Program-made: the position numbers and the translations under genes
Shown: piece by piece, positions 1 to 10,940 of the stretch
Numbering within the stretch: position 1 is the stretch's first letter
Layout: each line of letters opens with the position of its first letter
Source: Amycolatopsis dendrobii
GTDB lineage: Bacteria > Actinomycetota > Actinomycetes > Mycobacteriales > Pseudonocardiaceae
Assembly (NCBI RefSeq): GCF_014145675.1
Contig: NZ_JACGZW010000002.1
Location: forward strand, 310,001-374,000
DNA: 64,000 nt
Direction of reading: 5' to 3'
Notes under the pieces: model-generated
Seen by the model: the letters and a program-made list of their open reading frames with translations, nothing else
Databases searched by the model: none
Told to the model about the DNA's origin: nothing

Positions 1-531
1 TGTGCGCTCTTCAGCGACTGAAGCGCGACTGCGGGCTTGTTCCTCGGACGCCGCCAGTTCCGCTCTTAACCGTTCTTCTTCGGCGAGGTGTTCCTTCGTG
101 CGGAAGAACGCACCGAGCGCCCAGGCTGCCAGGTACAGCGGCAGTGCGCCGAAGATGGTGAGCGTCGGGTTCAGGGTGTTGGTGCCCCAGGTGAATCCCC
201 AGAAGGCGTCCAGCCCGACGACAGCAACCGCGAAGCCAATGAACCATCTGTCGCCGGCTTTGACGAGCGTGTACAGCATGACTGCCATCGCGAGGTCGCT
301 GCGGCCGCGGTCGTATGCCCACACTTCGTTTGTGTAGACGATTGCTACGCCGATGAGGATCAGGAGCGCGACTGTGCGCGGGAAGCGGCGACGCAGCAAC
401 AGCGGCAGCAGGAACAGCATCGAAGCCATGCGGATCAGCCACGTCTCTTGATCCGCGATGTTGGGGCCGAAGGCGACGAAGACGGCGTACAGCGGCAAGT
501 CCAGCAACCAACGCTGCTTGCGTACCCACAT
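1..531 (-). CDS. Sensor histidine kinase, N-terminal part (runs off left edge)
   Basis: The minus-strand frame is open from an ATG at 531 to the window edge, giving 177 residues without a stop. The visible part has four to five hydrophobic stretches (for example residues around WLLDLPLYAVFVAFG and TVALLILIGVAIVY), then a charged helix (RTKEHLAEEERLRAELAAS) typical of the linker into a dimerisation domain. This matches the membrane-sensor half of NarL/DesK-type histidine kinases; the His and ATPase regions lie outside the window. GGGGA sits six bases before the ATG. A TTA leucine codon lies at 67-69. It is divergent from the methyltransferase at 678. Kinase identity is inferred from the N-terminus only. 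Confidence 0.7.
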   Translation of the reverse strand, partial: MWVRKQRWLLDLPLYAVFVAFGPNIADQETWLIRMASMLFLLPLLLRRRFPRTVALLILIGVAIVYTNEVWAYDRGRSDLAMAVMLYTLVKAGDRWFIGFAVAVVGLDAFWGFTWGTNTLNPTLTIFGALPLYLAAWALGAFFRTKEHLAEEERLRAELAASEEQARSRASVAEERT

Positions 532-677
532 CACCAGTCCCCGCACGAAACGAACGTAACTCGCGGGCGTCGTCGCGCGCGTCGTTCCGGAGGATGGCTG
601 TGGTCCTCCGAGCGGACGACTTTTCCCGCCGAACGAGGTGATCCGCGACGACCGAGTCGCTTCCTACCGTCACAAAC

Positions 678-1283
678 ATGTCGATTACCAGGGAGTTCTT
701 CCGGCATCCGATGCGTACCGGCGCGATCGCGGCGAGCTCGGCACGGCTGGCCGGAGTGATGACTGCGGGCCTGGGCGTTGAAAGCGCGCACAGCGTCGTG
801 GAGCTAGGGCCGGGAACGGGCGTGTTCACCGAAGTACTGCTTCGCATGCTCCAGCGCGACGCGCATTTCACGGCGGTAGAAATCAACACGCACCTCGTGC
901 AGGAGCTACGTACCCGCTTCCCGTCGTTGCACATTGCGGAAGGCTCTGCGGAACACGTCGCCGCGTACGTGACCATGCCGGTCGACGTGGTCGTCTCCGG
1001 CTTGCCGTGGACAGCTATGCACGCTGCGCCACAGGCCGCGGTACTGAATGCCGTCTGCGAAGTGCTTTCGCCGCAAGGCCGCTTCACCACCTTCGCGTAC
1101 GCGCACACCGCTTGGACGCCGCCAGCGCGTCGCTTCGCACGGTTGCTGCGAAGCCGCTTCGCGGTTGTCGAACGCACCAGTGTGGTTTGGCGGAACCTGC
1201 CGCCGGCGTACGTGTACCGCGCGGCCTTGCCAGTGCGGTCGGGACTGGACCGCTATGGACAGCCTGCTTCAGCCACTTCTTGA
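678..1283 (+). CDS. Class I SAM-dependent methyltransferase (PmtA-like)
   Basis: 201 residues. The SAM-binding motif I is seen as VELGPGTGVF around residues 41-50, an acidic residue closes strand 2 (VEIN, about 75), and a motif IV-like SGLPWTAM lies around 107-114. The start MSITREFFRHP and overall layout resemble short phospholipid N-methyltransferases of the PmtA type and rRNA dimethyladenosine-like enzymes, so a lipid substrate is a reasonable guess but not shown. Its 3' end overlaps the next gene, a DedA membrane protein, by 29 bases. This implies translational coupling and supports a membrane-lipid role. Confidence 0.75.
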   Translation: MSITREFFRHPMRTGAIAASSARLAGVMTAGLGVESAHSVVELGPGTGVFTEVLLRMLQRDAHFTAVEINTHLVQELRTRFPSLHIAEGSAEHVAAYVTMPVDVVVSGLPWTAMHAAPQAAVLNAVCEVLSPQGRFTTFAYAHTAWTPPARRFARLLRSRFAVVERTSVVWRNLPPAYVYRAALPVRSGLDRYGQPASATS

Positions 1284-1761
1284 CGCTCCCGCGCCGCTCG
1301 TCTACCTGATCTGCGCACTGGTGATCATGGCCGAGACAGCGCTGTTGCCCGGCATCGTGCTGCCGACGCTGTCCACCTTGCTGCTCATGGGGTTCCTTGT
1401 GCAACGAGGGACTTTACAGCTGTGGCCAGCGCTCGCAGTCTGTGTCGCATCGGCGTTAGCGGGGGACCAGCTCGCGTACTGGGAGGGACGACTGTGGGGT
1501 CCGAAGCTGCGACGGTCGCGCGTAGGGCAACGGATCGGCGAAGCGAAGTGGGACAAGGCTGAAGCGACCGTCGCGCGTTATGGCGTGCCCGCAGTCGTTC
1601 TAGGGCGGTGCCTCGCGGGCGTACGCACTCTCGTGCCGCGCGTCGCCGGTTCCGCCGGACTGTCGTACCGACGCTTCTTCGTCGGAAGCCTGTGTGCGGC
1701 ACTGCTGTGGGCGGGCGTGGAGCTGACGATGGGTCAGGTCACCGGGTGGGTCGCGCCTTGA
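1255..1761 (+). CDS. DedA family membrane protein
   Basis: 168 residues with hydrophobic segments near residues 10-45, 55-75 and 135-165. DedA signatures are visible: an early acidic residue (MAETALLPGIVLP), the G-D-Q/YWEGR element near 73-80, and the R-x2-P-x3-G-like segment GVRTLVPRVAGSAGLSYRRF around 120-138. DedA proteins act in membrane homeostasis and lipid flipping; the substrate is unknown. The ATG at 1255 lies inside the methyltransferase gene. The frame carries two TTA codons (1414-1416, 1456-1458), rare in such genomes. Its last 23 bases overlap the convergent regulator gene. Confidence 0.8.
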   Translation: MDSLLQPLLDAPAPLVYLICALVIMAETALLPGIVLPTLSTLLLMGFLVQRGTLQLWPALAVCVASALAGDQLAYWEGRLWGPKLRRSRVGQRIGEAKWDKAEATVARYGVPAVVLGRCLAGVRTLVPRVAGSAGLSYRRFFVGSLCAALLWAGVELTMGQVTGWVAP

Positions 1762-2515
1762 GCAGTTCCGCTGTCGAAGCGTCGGCGGGCAGGAAGGTCT
1801 CGAGGCTCAGCTCCGCGACCGTGACGTCGACCGCGGTGGCGAACTGCGTGATCGCGGTGAGCAGTCGCAGTTCGCCCGCTGAACTGGACACTTGCAGCGG
1901 CACGGCGAAGCCGAGATGGTCGCCGGACGGTTCGCCGGGCGACGGCAGGTAGCCGGTGAGTTCGTCCAGCAACGCCTGATGTCGCGGATCAGGTCCGTGC
2001 GCCAGACCGCGGCGAGGGCGTTCGAGGACGTGCTGCGCCCAATCGGCGAAGTTCAGGATGCGCGGTGCCATCCCGCGCGGGTGCAACGCCAGCCTCAGCA
2101 CATTGATCGGCGGTTCGAGCAGATCGGCGGCGACATCTTCGGTGAGCAGATCGAAGCTGTCGTTCGCCGCGACGAGGTCGCCGTAGCGGTTCACGACCAG
2201 CGCCGGATACGGCTCGTGCCCGGCGAGCAGCGCGCGCAGCGACTCCAGGACCGGCGTCAGCGCGGGGTCGTCCAGCCGCGTTTCGGGGTAGACCGGCGCG
2301 TACCCGGCGGTCAGCAGCAAGGCGTTGCGCTCGCGCAGCGGCAGGCCGAGCGCCTCGGCGACGCGCACCACCATGCCGCGGCCGGGCAGCGAACGGCCGC
2401 GTTCCATGAAGCTGACGTGACGCTGCGTCGTCCCGGCTTTCAGGGCAAGGTCGAGCTGGCTGAGCCGACGGCGGGAACGGGCGTCGCGCAAGGCGTCGGC
2501 GAACGTGGTGGGCAC
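1739..2515 (-). CDS. XRE-family helix-turn-helix regulator with MmyB-like ligand-binding domain
   Basis: 258 residues from a GTG at 2515. An HTH domain covers about residues 5-65 (FADALRDARSRRRLSQLDLALKAG, then TQRHVSFMERGRSLPGRGMV). The rest resembles the PAS-like MmyB domain (HEPYPALVVNRYGDLVAANDSF; later LGFAVPLQVSS and AELSLETFLPAD), which in this family binds fatty-acyl ligands. Such regulators usually sit divergent from the dehydrogenase or oxidoreductase they control. That is the arrangement here, with an LLM enzyme gene 88 bases away on the other strand. No better start lies upstream and no clear RBS is visible. Confidence 0.85.
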   Translation of the reverse strand: MPTTFADALRDARSRRRLSQLDLALKAGTTQRHVSFMERGRSLPGRGMVVRVAEALGLPLRERNALLLTAGYAPVYPETRLDDPALTPVLESLRALLAGHEPYPALVVNRYGDLVAANDSFDLLTEDVAADLLEPPINVLRLALHPRGMAPRILNFADWAQHVLERPRRGLAHGPDPRHQALLDELTGYLPSPGEPSGDHLGFAVPLQVSSSAGELRLLTAITQFATAVDVTVAELSLETFLPADASTAELLKARPTR

Positions 2516-2551
2516 CTGCGCGATTCTGGCCGGTGCTCGGGTCCGCCTGCC

Positions 2552-2567
2552 ATTCCCCGCAGGGAAT
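2552..2567. promoter_or_regulatory. Candidate operator between XRE regulator and LLM gene
   Basis: Perfect inverted repeat ATTCCC-cgca-GGGAAT in the 88-base gap between the divergent regulator (start 2515) and the LLM enzyme (start 2604). Position and symmetry fit an autoregulatory operator. Binding is inferred. Confidence 0.45.
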
Positions 2568-2603
2568 TGCCGGGGCGCCCGGCCGCGCTGGATCGTCGAC
2601 GGC

Positions 2604-3545
2604 GTGGAATTCGGACTACTTCTTCCTGCCGGACAGGCACAGCTCGAAGCAGGCGGCACCCCGCGTGCCCTCGTCGCGTTGGCTCGCGAAGCCGAACGGC
2701 TCGGATTCGCGTCGATCTGGGCCGGTGACTCGCTTTCCCGGCCCAGGATCGAACCGCTCACCCTGCTCACCGCGGTCGCGCAGGCCACCGAACACGTCAC
2801 GGTCGGCACTGCCGTGCTGCTGCCCGCACACCGCAATCCGGTGCAGACCGCGATGACGCTCGCGTCGGTCGACCTCATCTCCGAAGGACGGCTGGCGGTC
2901 GGCGTCGGCGCGGGCTTCCCCGGCTTCAGCGAGCGAGAGTTCGAGCTGGCCGGGGTCGATTTCCGGACGCGGTTCTCGCATCTGGACGACGTCGTCACGC
3001 TCTGGCGCGAGCTGTGGACCGGGCAGCCGCAGTCGTTCCACGGGAAGGTCCTGCACTACGACTGGCTGCCGCAGGCGGTCCGGCCCGCGCGCCCCGGCGG
3101 ACCGCCCATCTGGCTGGGCGGCGCGACGCCGGCCGCGCTCCGCCGCACCGCGCTGCGTTACGACGGCTGGCTCCCGTACCCGCCGGATCCCGCGGATTAC
3201 GCGTCCGGCCTCGCGACGATCCGCGCCACCAGTGATCGCACGGTCACGCCGTCGCTGTTCTTGACTGCCTACGTCGACCCCGACCGCAGTCGTGGCCTTC
3301 GCGTCCTGGAGGACTACGCACAGGCGACTTATCGACGGCCGTTGGCGCAGATCAGCACCATTCAGGCGACCGTGACCGGCCCGATCGAGGAAGTCGCGGC
3401 GACGGTGCGCCGATACGCGGAGGCCGGAGCGGAACACGTGCTGCTGCGCGTCGGCTCGCTGGAACCCGGTGCGGTCGAGCGGCAGCTGCCCCTGTTGGCG
3501 GAGGTGATCGCCGGGGAGCGGAAACCTGTCGGTGCCGCGACGTAG
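2604..3545 (+). CDS. LLM-class (luciferase-like) oxidoreductase, probably F420-dependent
   Basis: 313 residues starting at GTG with VEFGLLLPAGQAQLEAGG. The TIM-barrel landmarks of the family are present: AREAERLGFASIWAGDSL, TEHVTVGTAVLLPAHRNPVQTA, SEGRLAVGVGAGF, and PPIWLGGATPAALRR. In actinomycetes these flavin/F420 enzymes act on many small molecules; the substrate cannot be read from sequence. The start was chosen because the conserved beta-1 strand begins immediately after it. The divergent XRE regulator is its likely controller. Confidence 0.85.
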   Translation: MEFGLLLPAGQAQLEAGGTPRALVALAREAERLGFASIWAGDSLSRPRIEPLTLLTAVAQATEHVTVGTAVLLPAHRNPVQTAMTLASVDLISEGRLAVGVGAGFPGFSEREFELAGVDFRTRFSHLDDVVTLWRELWTGQPQSFHGKVLHYDWLPQAVRPARPGGPPIWLGGATPAALRRTALRYDGWLPYPPDPADYASGLATIRATSDRTVTPSLFLTAYVDPDRSRGLRVLEDYAQATYRRPLAQISTIQATVTGPIEEVAATVRRYAEAGAEHVLLRVGSLEPGAVERQLPLLAEVIAGERKPVGAAT

Positions 3546-3554
3546 GCTGGGACG

Positions 3555-7130
<3,576 letters not shown>

Positions 7131-7168
7131 GTGCTGCGGCGGACCTCGCCGCCGCCGTCGCCGGTTCC

Positions 7169-7250
7169 GTACGAAATCGGTGCTCGCGGCGGCCTCGATG
7201 GCGAGGTGCCGCCGCGGCCCGAACACTTTGCTGCGGTACGAAATCGGTGC
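7169..7250. repeat. Two 15-base direct repeats flanking a terminator-like hairpin
   Basis: GTACGAAATCGGTGC occurs at 7169-7183 and 7236-7250. Between them is a hairpin, CGCGGCGGC (7185-7193) pairing with GCCGCCGCG (7208-7216), with CTC/GAG pairing inside. The 172-base gap separates the convergent mfd and hypothetical genes, so the hairpin can serve as a two-way terminator. The direct repeats have no assigned function. Confidence 0.5.
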
Positions 7251-7302
7251 CCGCAGCGGTTTCCCGGCGAGACTCTGCCGCTTTCCGTGGCCAAGCGGTG
7301 GT

Positions 7303-7716
7303 TCAGCTAGCCGAGCAGACCTCAAACCCCGGCGGTTGCGCCGTGGCCAGTCGCAGTGCCACCTCCTCCTGCGGCGTAGGCAGCGCCCCGCATCCGGACA
7401 TCGGCAACGGCCGGGGATGCCGCGGCACCCGGGCTCCCGAACCACCGCCGCGGCCCGGGTACACGAGCAGGCCGCGTTCCGGATCCGGCACCGCGTCGAG
7501 AGCGGCGGTCACCGCGGGCAAGTGCCGGAAGCGATCGCGTTTCTCTTCCGACGAAAACTCGATCTCCAGCGTCACGCCCCAGCGATGGACGTGCCACGTC
7601 CACTGTTCGGCGCCGTTGGTCAGCGCGGCCTCGGTCAGCCGGTCGCCGTGAGCACGTTGCCACGCGCTCGCCGCGAAGGCCCCGTCGAGGACTTCGATCG
7701 ACAACCAAGAGTCCAT
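7303..7716 (-). CDS. Conserved hypothetical protein
   Basis: 137 residues from the ATG at 7716 (MDSWLSIEVLDGAFAASAW). It has no signal peptide or membrane segment. The central part (WTWHVHRWGVTLEIEFSSEEKRDRFRHLPAV) looks like a compact alpha/beta fold; the C-terminal half contains a Gly/Arg-rich stretch and ends with Cys (GFEVCSAS). I do not recognise the family. It lies convergent to mfd and divergent from the SurA-like lipoprotein gene, with 72 bases between the starts. Codon use is normal for a real gene. Confidence 0.65.
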   Translation of the reverse strand: MDSWLSIEVLDGAFAASAWQRAHGDRLTEAALTNGAEQWTWHVHRWGVTLEIEFSSEEKRDRFRHLPAVTAALDAVPDPERGLLVYPGRGGGSGARVPRHPRPLPMSGCGALPTPQEEVALRLATAQPPGFEVCSAS

Positions 7717-7788
7717 ATGTCGACAATAGCCCGCTGAATGCCTCGATGGTGTTGCGTTTCGAGGCCATGTGAGAGGGTAGGGCCTGTG

Positions 7789-8796
7789 ATGCGGATCATG
7801 GGGCGCCGCCGTGCGCTGGGCGCCGTTCTCGCCGGAGCTTTCCTTCTCGCCGGATGCGGTACCGGCCCCAGTCAGGTGGGCATGGCCGCGGTCGTCGACG
7901 GTCAGGTGACCACCATCGACCAGGTCCAGGCGCTGCTCGACCGGGCCGTGCAGGAGCAGCCGTACGCCCGGCAGCTCGCCTCGCGGCATCAGCTCGACCT
8001 CGTCGGGCGCGAGATCGTCCGGCAGACGCTGCTGCACGAGGTCGTCGTGAAGGCCGCACAGAAGGAAGGCATTTCCGTCGACGAGGCCACCGTCAGCGAG
8101 GCCATGCAACAAGATCCGCTCGCGTCGCCGGTGCCCGAGTCCGTCACGCAGGACCAGTCGGCGGCCGTCACCCAGCTCGTCTGGCGGCTGCGCGACCACC
8201 GCGAGGCCGTCACCGATCAGTATCTGCAGCAGCGAATCGCGCTCAAGTACCTGCCGACGCTCTCGGTCAACTTCGACTACACCAGCATCGGCGCGCCGAC
8301 CTCGGAGAGCCAGGCCCCGTCGATCGACCCGAAGGCCGCGCGCAGCCAGGCCATCGCCAAGGCTGAGGAATACGCGAGCGACCCGGGCAAGATCCAGGCC
8401 GACATCCAGAGCGGCACGCAGGGCAACGTGGGCCAGCAGGCTCCTGCGCTCTCGTCGCCGCAGGACGCCGCGACCGTGCTGTTCGGCGTGCCCGCGAACA
8501 CCGCGATCGCGTTTCAGCCGAACCCGGCGAGCGCGCCGACCTGGTGGGTCACCGCCGTGGTGCGGAAGCGGACGACGGACGCGAAGGTCGCCACCGACCA
8601 GGTCCAGCAGCCGACCGCGGCGCAGCTGGGCGCGATCGGCGTGCGGATGCTCCAGCCGTACGTTGGCAACGTGGACTTCAAAATCAACCCGCGCTACGGC
8701 GTGTGGGACGCAGTCGGCATGAACCTCGCCCCCAGTGCGGCCGAGGTGACGGGCGTGGCCGTGCCGCTGCACGGCGGTGCCCCGGCGCAGCAGTGA
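7789..8796 (+). CDS. SurA-N-terminal-domain-like lipoprotein
   Basis: 335 residues. A lipoprotein signal is clear: RRRALGAVLAGAFLLAGCG, with lipobox LAGC. The mature part begins with AAVVDGQVTTIDQVQALLDRAVQE, which resembles the SurA/PrsA N-terminal helix pair that grips unfolded clients. A parvulin catalytic domain is not apparent. A role in folding or holding secreted proteins outside the membrane is inferred. An alternative GTG start lies one codon upstream; AGAGGG precedes both. Its stop overlaps the mazG GTG start (GTGA), so the two are probably co-transcribed. Confidence 0.8.
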   Translation: MRIMGRRRALGAVLAGAFLLAGCGTGPSQVGMAAVVDGQVTTIDQVQALLDRAVQEQPYARQLASRHQLDLVGREIVRQTLLHEVVVKAAQKEGISVDEATVSEAMQQDPLASPVPESVTQDQSAAVTQLVWRLRDHREAVTDQYLQQRIALKYLPTLSVNFDYTSIGAPTSESQAPSIDPKAARSQAIAKAEEYASDPGKIQADIQSGTQGNVGQQAPALSSPQDAATVLFGVPANTAIAFQPNPASAPTWWVTAVVRKRTTDAKVATDQVQQPTAAQLGAIGVRMLQPYVGNVDFKINPRYGVWDAVGMNLAPSAAEVTGVAVPLHGGAPAQQ

Positions 8797-9707
8797 CCGG
8801 CACCGTAGTCCTGGTCCGGGGCGCGACCCTGCCCGCGGCCGCCCTGCCCCTGCTTCGCACAAGCGCCGTGTACGCCGCGTCCGACGTCGACCCGGCGCAG
8901 TTCGGCGTCCCGCGAATAGGCGAGTCCTTCGCGGATGTCGTGTTGCTCGCGGCTTCCCGCGCCGAACCCACCGCGGCTGCCATGCTCGCCGCTGGCGCGC
9001 GGCTGATCGAAACCCCCGCACCCCCGCTAGTCGAAGCGGTCGAGGTCATGGACCGCCTGCGCTCACCTGGCGGCTGCCCGTGGGACGCCCGGCAGACGCA
9101 CGAATCCCTGCGGCAGTACCTGGTCGAGGAAACGTACGAACTACTGGAAGCCATCGAGGACAACGACCGCGCCGCCCTGCGCGAAGAACTGGGCGACGTC
9201 CTCCTTCAGGTCTTGTTCCACGCCCGCGTAGCGGCCGAACACGGCCGCGCACCTTTCACCATCGACGACGTAGCCCGCGACCTAGTGGACAAACTGGTAG
9301 GCCGCCACCCGAACGTCTTCGCCGACGCAGCCCGCATCGCCTCGGCCGAGCATCAAGAACTGAAGTGGGAAGAGCTGAAGCAGGCCGAGAAGCAACGCAA
9401 GTCCATTGTGGACGGCGTCGCACTGGGTCAGCCCGCGGTCGCCCTGGCCGGAAAACTGGGCCAGCGCAGCGGCCGGGCCGGAATCCCGCTGGACCTGTTC
9501 CCGCAGGACACCTCGGCCCCCGCCCAACTCTTCCGAACGGCGGCCACCGCTCGTCGGGGCGGGCTGGATCCCGAGGGTGAGCTGAGGGCAGTGGCCAAGC
9601 AGTTCGCCCGCGACATCCGCGCGGCGGAGACGGCGGCGAGGAAGGCCGGGGTCGAACCGACGACGCTGGAAGCCGAAGGCTGGCGAAAGTTCTGGCCCTC
9701 GGCTTGA
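8793..9707 (+). CDS. mazG: Nucleoside triphosphate pyrophosphohydrolase MazG
   Basis: 304 residues. The MazG domain is recognised by the family opening MDRLRSPGGCPWDARQTHESL, then the metal-binding EExxE-type element VEETYELLEAIED and the ExxD element EELGDVLLQVLFHA, around residues 85-145. It hydrolyses NTPs to NMP and PPi, clearing non-canonical nucleotides. The 80-residue N-terminal extension is degenerate. The C-terminus (KWEELKQAEKQRKSIVDGV onward) carries the usual second-lobe helices. The mfd-mazG-eno linkage is shared with mycobacteria. Confidence 0.93.
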   Translation: MTGTVVLVRGATLPAAALPLLRTSAVYAASDVDPAQFGVPRIGESFADVVLLAASRAEPTAAAMLAAGARLIETPAPPLVEAVEVMDRLRSPGGCPWDARQTHESLRQYLVEETYELLEAIEDNDRAALREELGDVLLQVLFHARVAAEHGRAPFTIDDVARDLVDKLVGRHPNVFADAARIASAEHQELKWEELKQAEKQRKSIVDGVALGQPAVALAGKLGQRSGRAGIPLDLFPQDTSAPAQLFRTAATARRGGLDPEGELRAVAKQFARDIRAAETAARKAGVEPTTLEAEGWRKFWPSA

Positions 9708-9862
9708 GCCGGTTTCGCTGCGGTGCTGGGGTTTCCGCGGCGAGGGTGTGATTGACGGCTGGCGGGATCTTTCGCCTGGGGATCCGGCGCGGCCTGCTTT
9801 CCCGGGCCTTACGTGGATCCGGTGCGCGACTTGCGTTCTCCGGGGCCTGACACGATCGTCGT

Positions 9863-9955
9863 CCGTGGTGCCGTGGTGCCGTGGTGCCGTGGTGCCGTGG
9901 TGCCGTGGTGCCGTGGTGCCGTGGTGCCGTGGTGCCGTGGTGCCGTGGTGCCGTG
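9863..9955. repeat. Tandem octanucleotide repeat, 11 copies of CCGTGGTG
   Basis: Eleven exact head-to-tail copies of CCGTGGTG run from 9863 to 9950, followed by a partial copy CCGTG. The unit is not a multiple of three, so no normal reading frame explains it. The frames it produces (HHGTTAPR repeats) are by-products. It looks like a variable-number tandem repeat prone to slippage. Confidence 0.9.
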
Positions 9956-9995
9956 CCAGCACGCGGACCTGTCCCAAGCCTGGTGACCGGCGGCC

Positions 9996-10051
9996 GGGTG
10001 CTCGTGAGTGTTTGCAACGGTTAGAACCGGGACAAACACTCACGAGCACCC
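9996..10051. repeat. Long perfect inverted repeat with nested hairpin (CGTGAGTG-type element)
   Basis: Arms of 19 bases, GGGTGCTCGTGAGTGTTTG (9996-10014) and its exact complement (10033-10051), enclose an 18-base loop. The loop itself holds CGGTT-ag-AACCG. The outer sequence CTCGTGAGTG / CACTCACGAG recurs in the elements at 32846 and 45504. It can act as a terminator after mazG or belong to a dispersed short repeat family. Confidence 0.85.
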
Positions 10052-10297
10052 AGTCCACTGCCGCCCGCGGTTCGGCGGGCTCCTCCCGCTCCCGCAGCCG
10101 CCCGGGATCGGCCTGGAGAGGCAAGTTCGCCGCAGCACAGGCAGAATCTGCCCGCCTCCATCCGCACCACCGCCCGTACACCAGAGCGCGCGCCCTGCCG
10201 GGCCGACCGCCCTCACTCGAACGACGGAGCCCCGCCCCATCCGCCCCTCCCTCCGCCGCCACCCGGGCACGATGGCGTCCGACATCTCGATTCAAAG

Positions 10298-10313
10298 TGT
10301 GACTCAGATCACT
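10298..10313. promoter_or_regulatory. CRP-type binding site
   Basis: TGTGA-CTCAGA-TCACT matches the CRP/FNR-family consensus TGTGA-N6-TCACA at 9 of 10 positions. It lies 35 bases before the TTG start of the sigma factor gene in an AT-richer tract. A role in cAMP-type control is inferred. Confidence 0.55.
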
Positions 10314-10347
10314 TAATTTAGAGAACCGTAAGCGCGGAGGTGGCGTC

Positions 10348-10911
10348 TTGCCGGGTGTGAAGCACAAGCCACCCAGGGAGCCGGACGAGGAACACCTTCT
10401 CCGGCGCACCGCCCGCGGTGATCGTGCGGCGTTCGAAGAGCTGTACCGCCGCACGTCGCCGTGGCTCGCGATACGCCTGCGGCACCGCTGCTCCGATGAC
10501 CAGATCATCGCGGAGGTGATGCAGGAGACCTACCTCGCCGTGTGGCGCGCCGCTGGTTCGTTCGCGGGCGTCGTCGCAGGCGGCTCCGCGGTGGGCTGGG
10601 TGTGGACGATCGCGGTGCGGCGGCTCATCGACGCGTTCCGGCGGCGTGCGCACCACGCGCATCCGCCGCCCGGAGTGCACGAGTCGCTGTCCGCGCCCGC
10701 CGCCGAAGAGGAGGCACTGGCGGGCACGGTCGGCGATTCGGTGGGTGACGCTTTGCGCAGTCTCGCGCCGGAGCTGCGCGAGGTCCTGCAAGCCATGGCG
10801 CTTGACGGATTGTCGGTTCGGGAGACCGCGATCCTGCTCGGCCTGCCCGAGGGCACGGTCAAAACCCGGGCCCGGCGCGCCCGGATCGCGATGCGGGAGG
10901 CGTTGTCGTGA
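10348..10911 (+). CDS. ECF-type RNA polymerase sigma factor
   Basis: 187 residues from a TTG start, chosen because GGAGGT lies seven bases upstream. Region 2 is recognised by FEELYRRTSPWLAIRLRHRC and EVMQETYLAVWRAAGSF. Region 4 is ELREVLQAMALDGLSVRETAILLGLPEGTVKTRARRAR. Two regions and the small size define the ECF class. The next gene encodes a zinc-finger membrane protein starting 29 bases after this stop, the usual anti-sigma partner. Together with the downstream ABC genes this forms a five-gene operon, presumably self-regulated. Confidence 0.92.
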   Translation: MPGVKHKPPREPDEEHLLRRTARGDRAAFEELYRRTSPWLAIRLRHRCSDDQIIAEVMQETYLAVWRAAGSFAGVVAGGSAVGWVWTIAVRRLIDAFRRRAHHAHPPPGVHESLSAPAAEEEALAGTVGDSVGDALRSLAPELREVLQAMALDGLSVRETAILLGLPEGTVKTRARRARIAMREALS

Positions 10912-10940
10912 AACCAGGACTGTCTGAAGGAGGTCAAGCC

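Larger units (their letters stand above)
9708..10347. other. 640-base intergenic region with repeats and a promoter region
   Basis: I see no supportable gene here. It holds an eleven-copy 8-base tandem repeat (9863-9955), a long inverted repeat (9996-10051), a GC-rich stretch with no feature I can name (10052-10280), and an AT-richer promoter-like tract with a CRP-type site (about 10283-10325) leading into the sigma factor gene. Confidence 0.7.

Noticed and set aside
9863..9955. Possible CRISPR array
   Set aside because: The units are 8 bases and contiguous with no spacers.
9809..10039. A repetitive HHGTTAPR protein on the minus strand
   Set aside because: It is only the translation of the 8-base repeat; there is no RBS and the unit is not in multiples of three.
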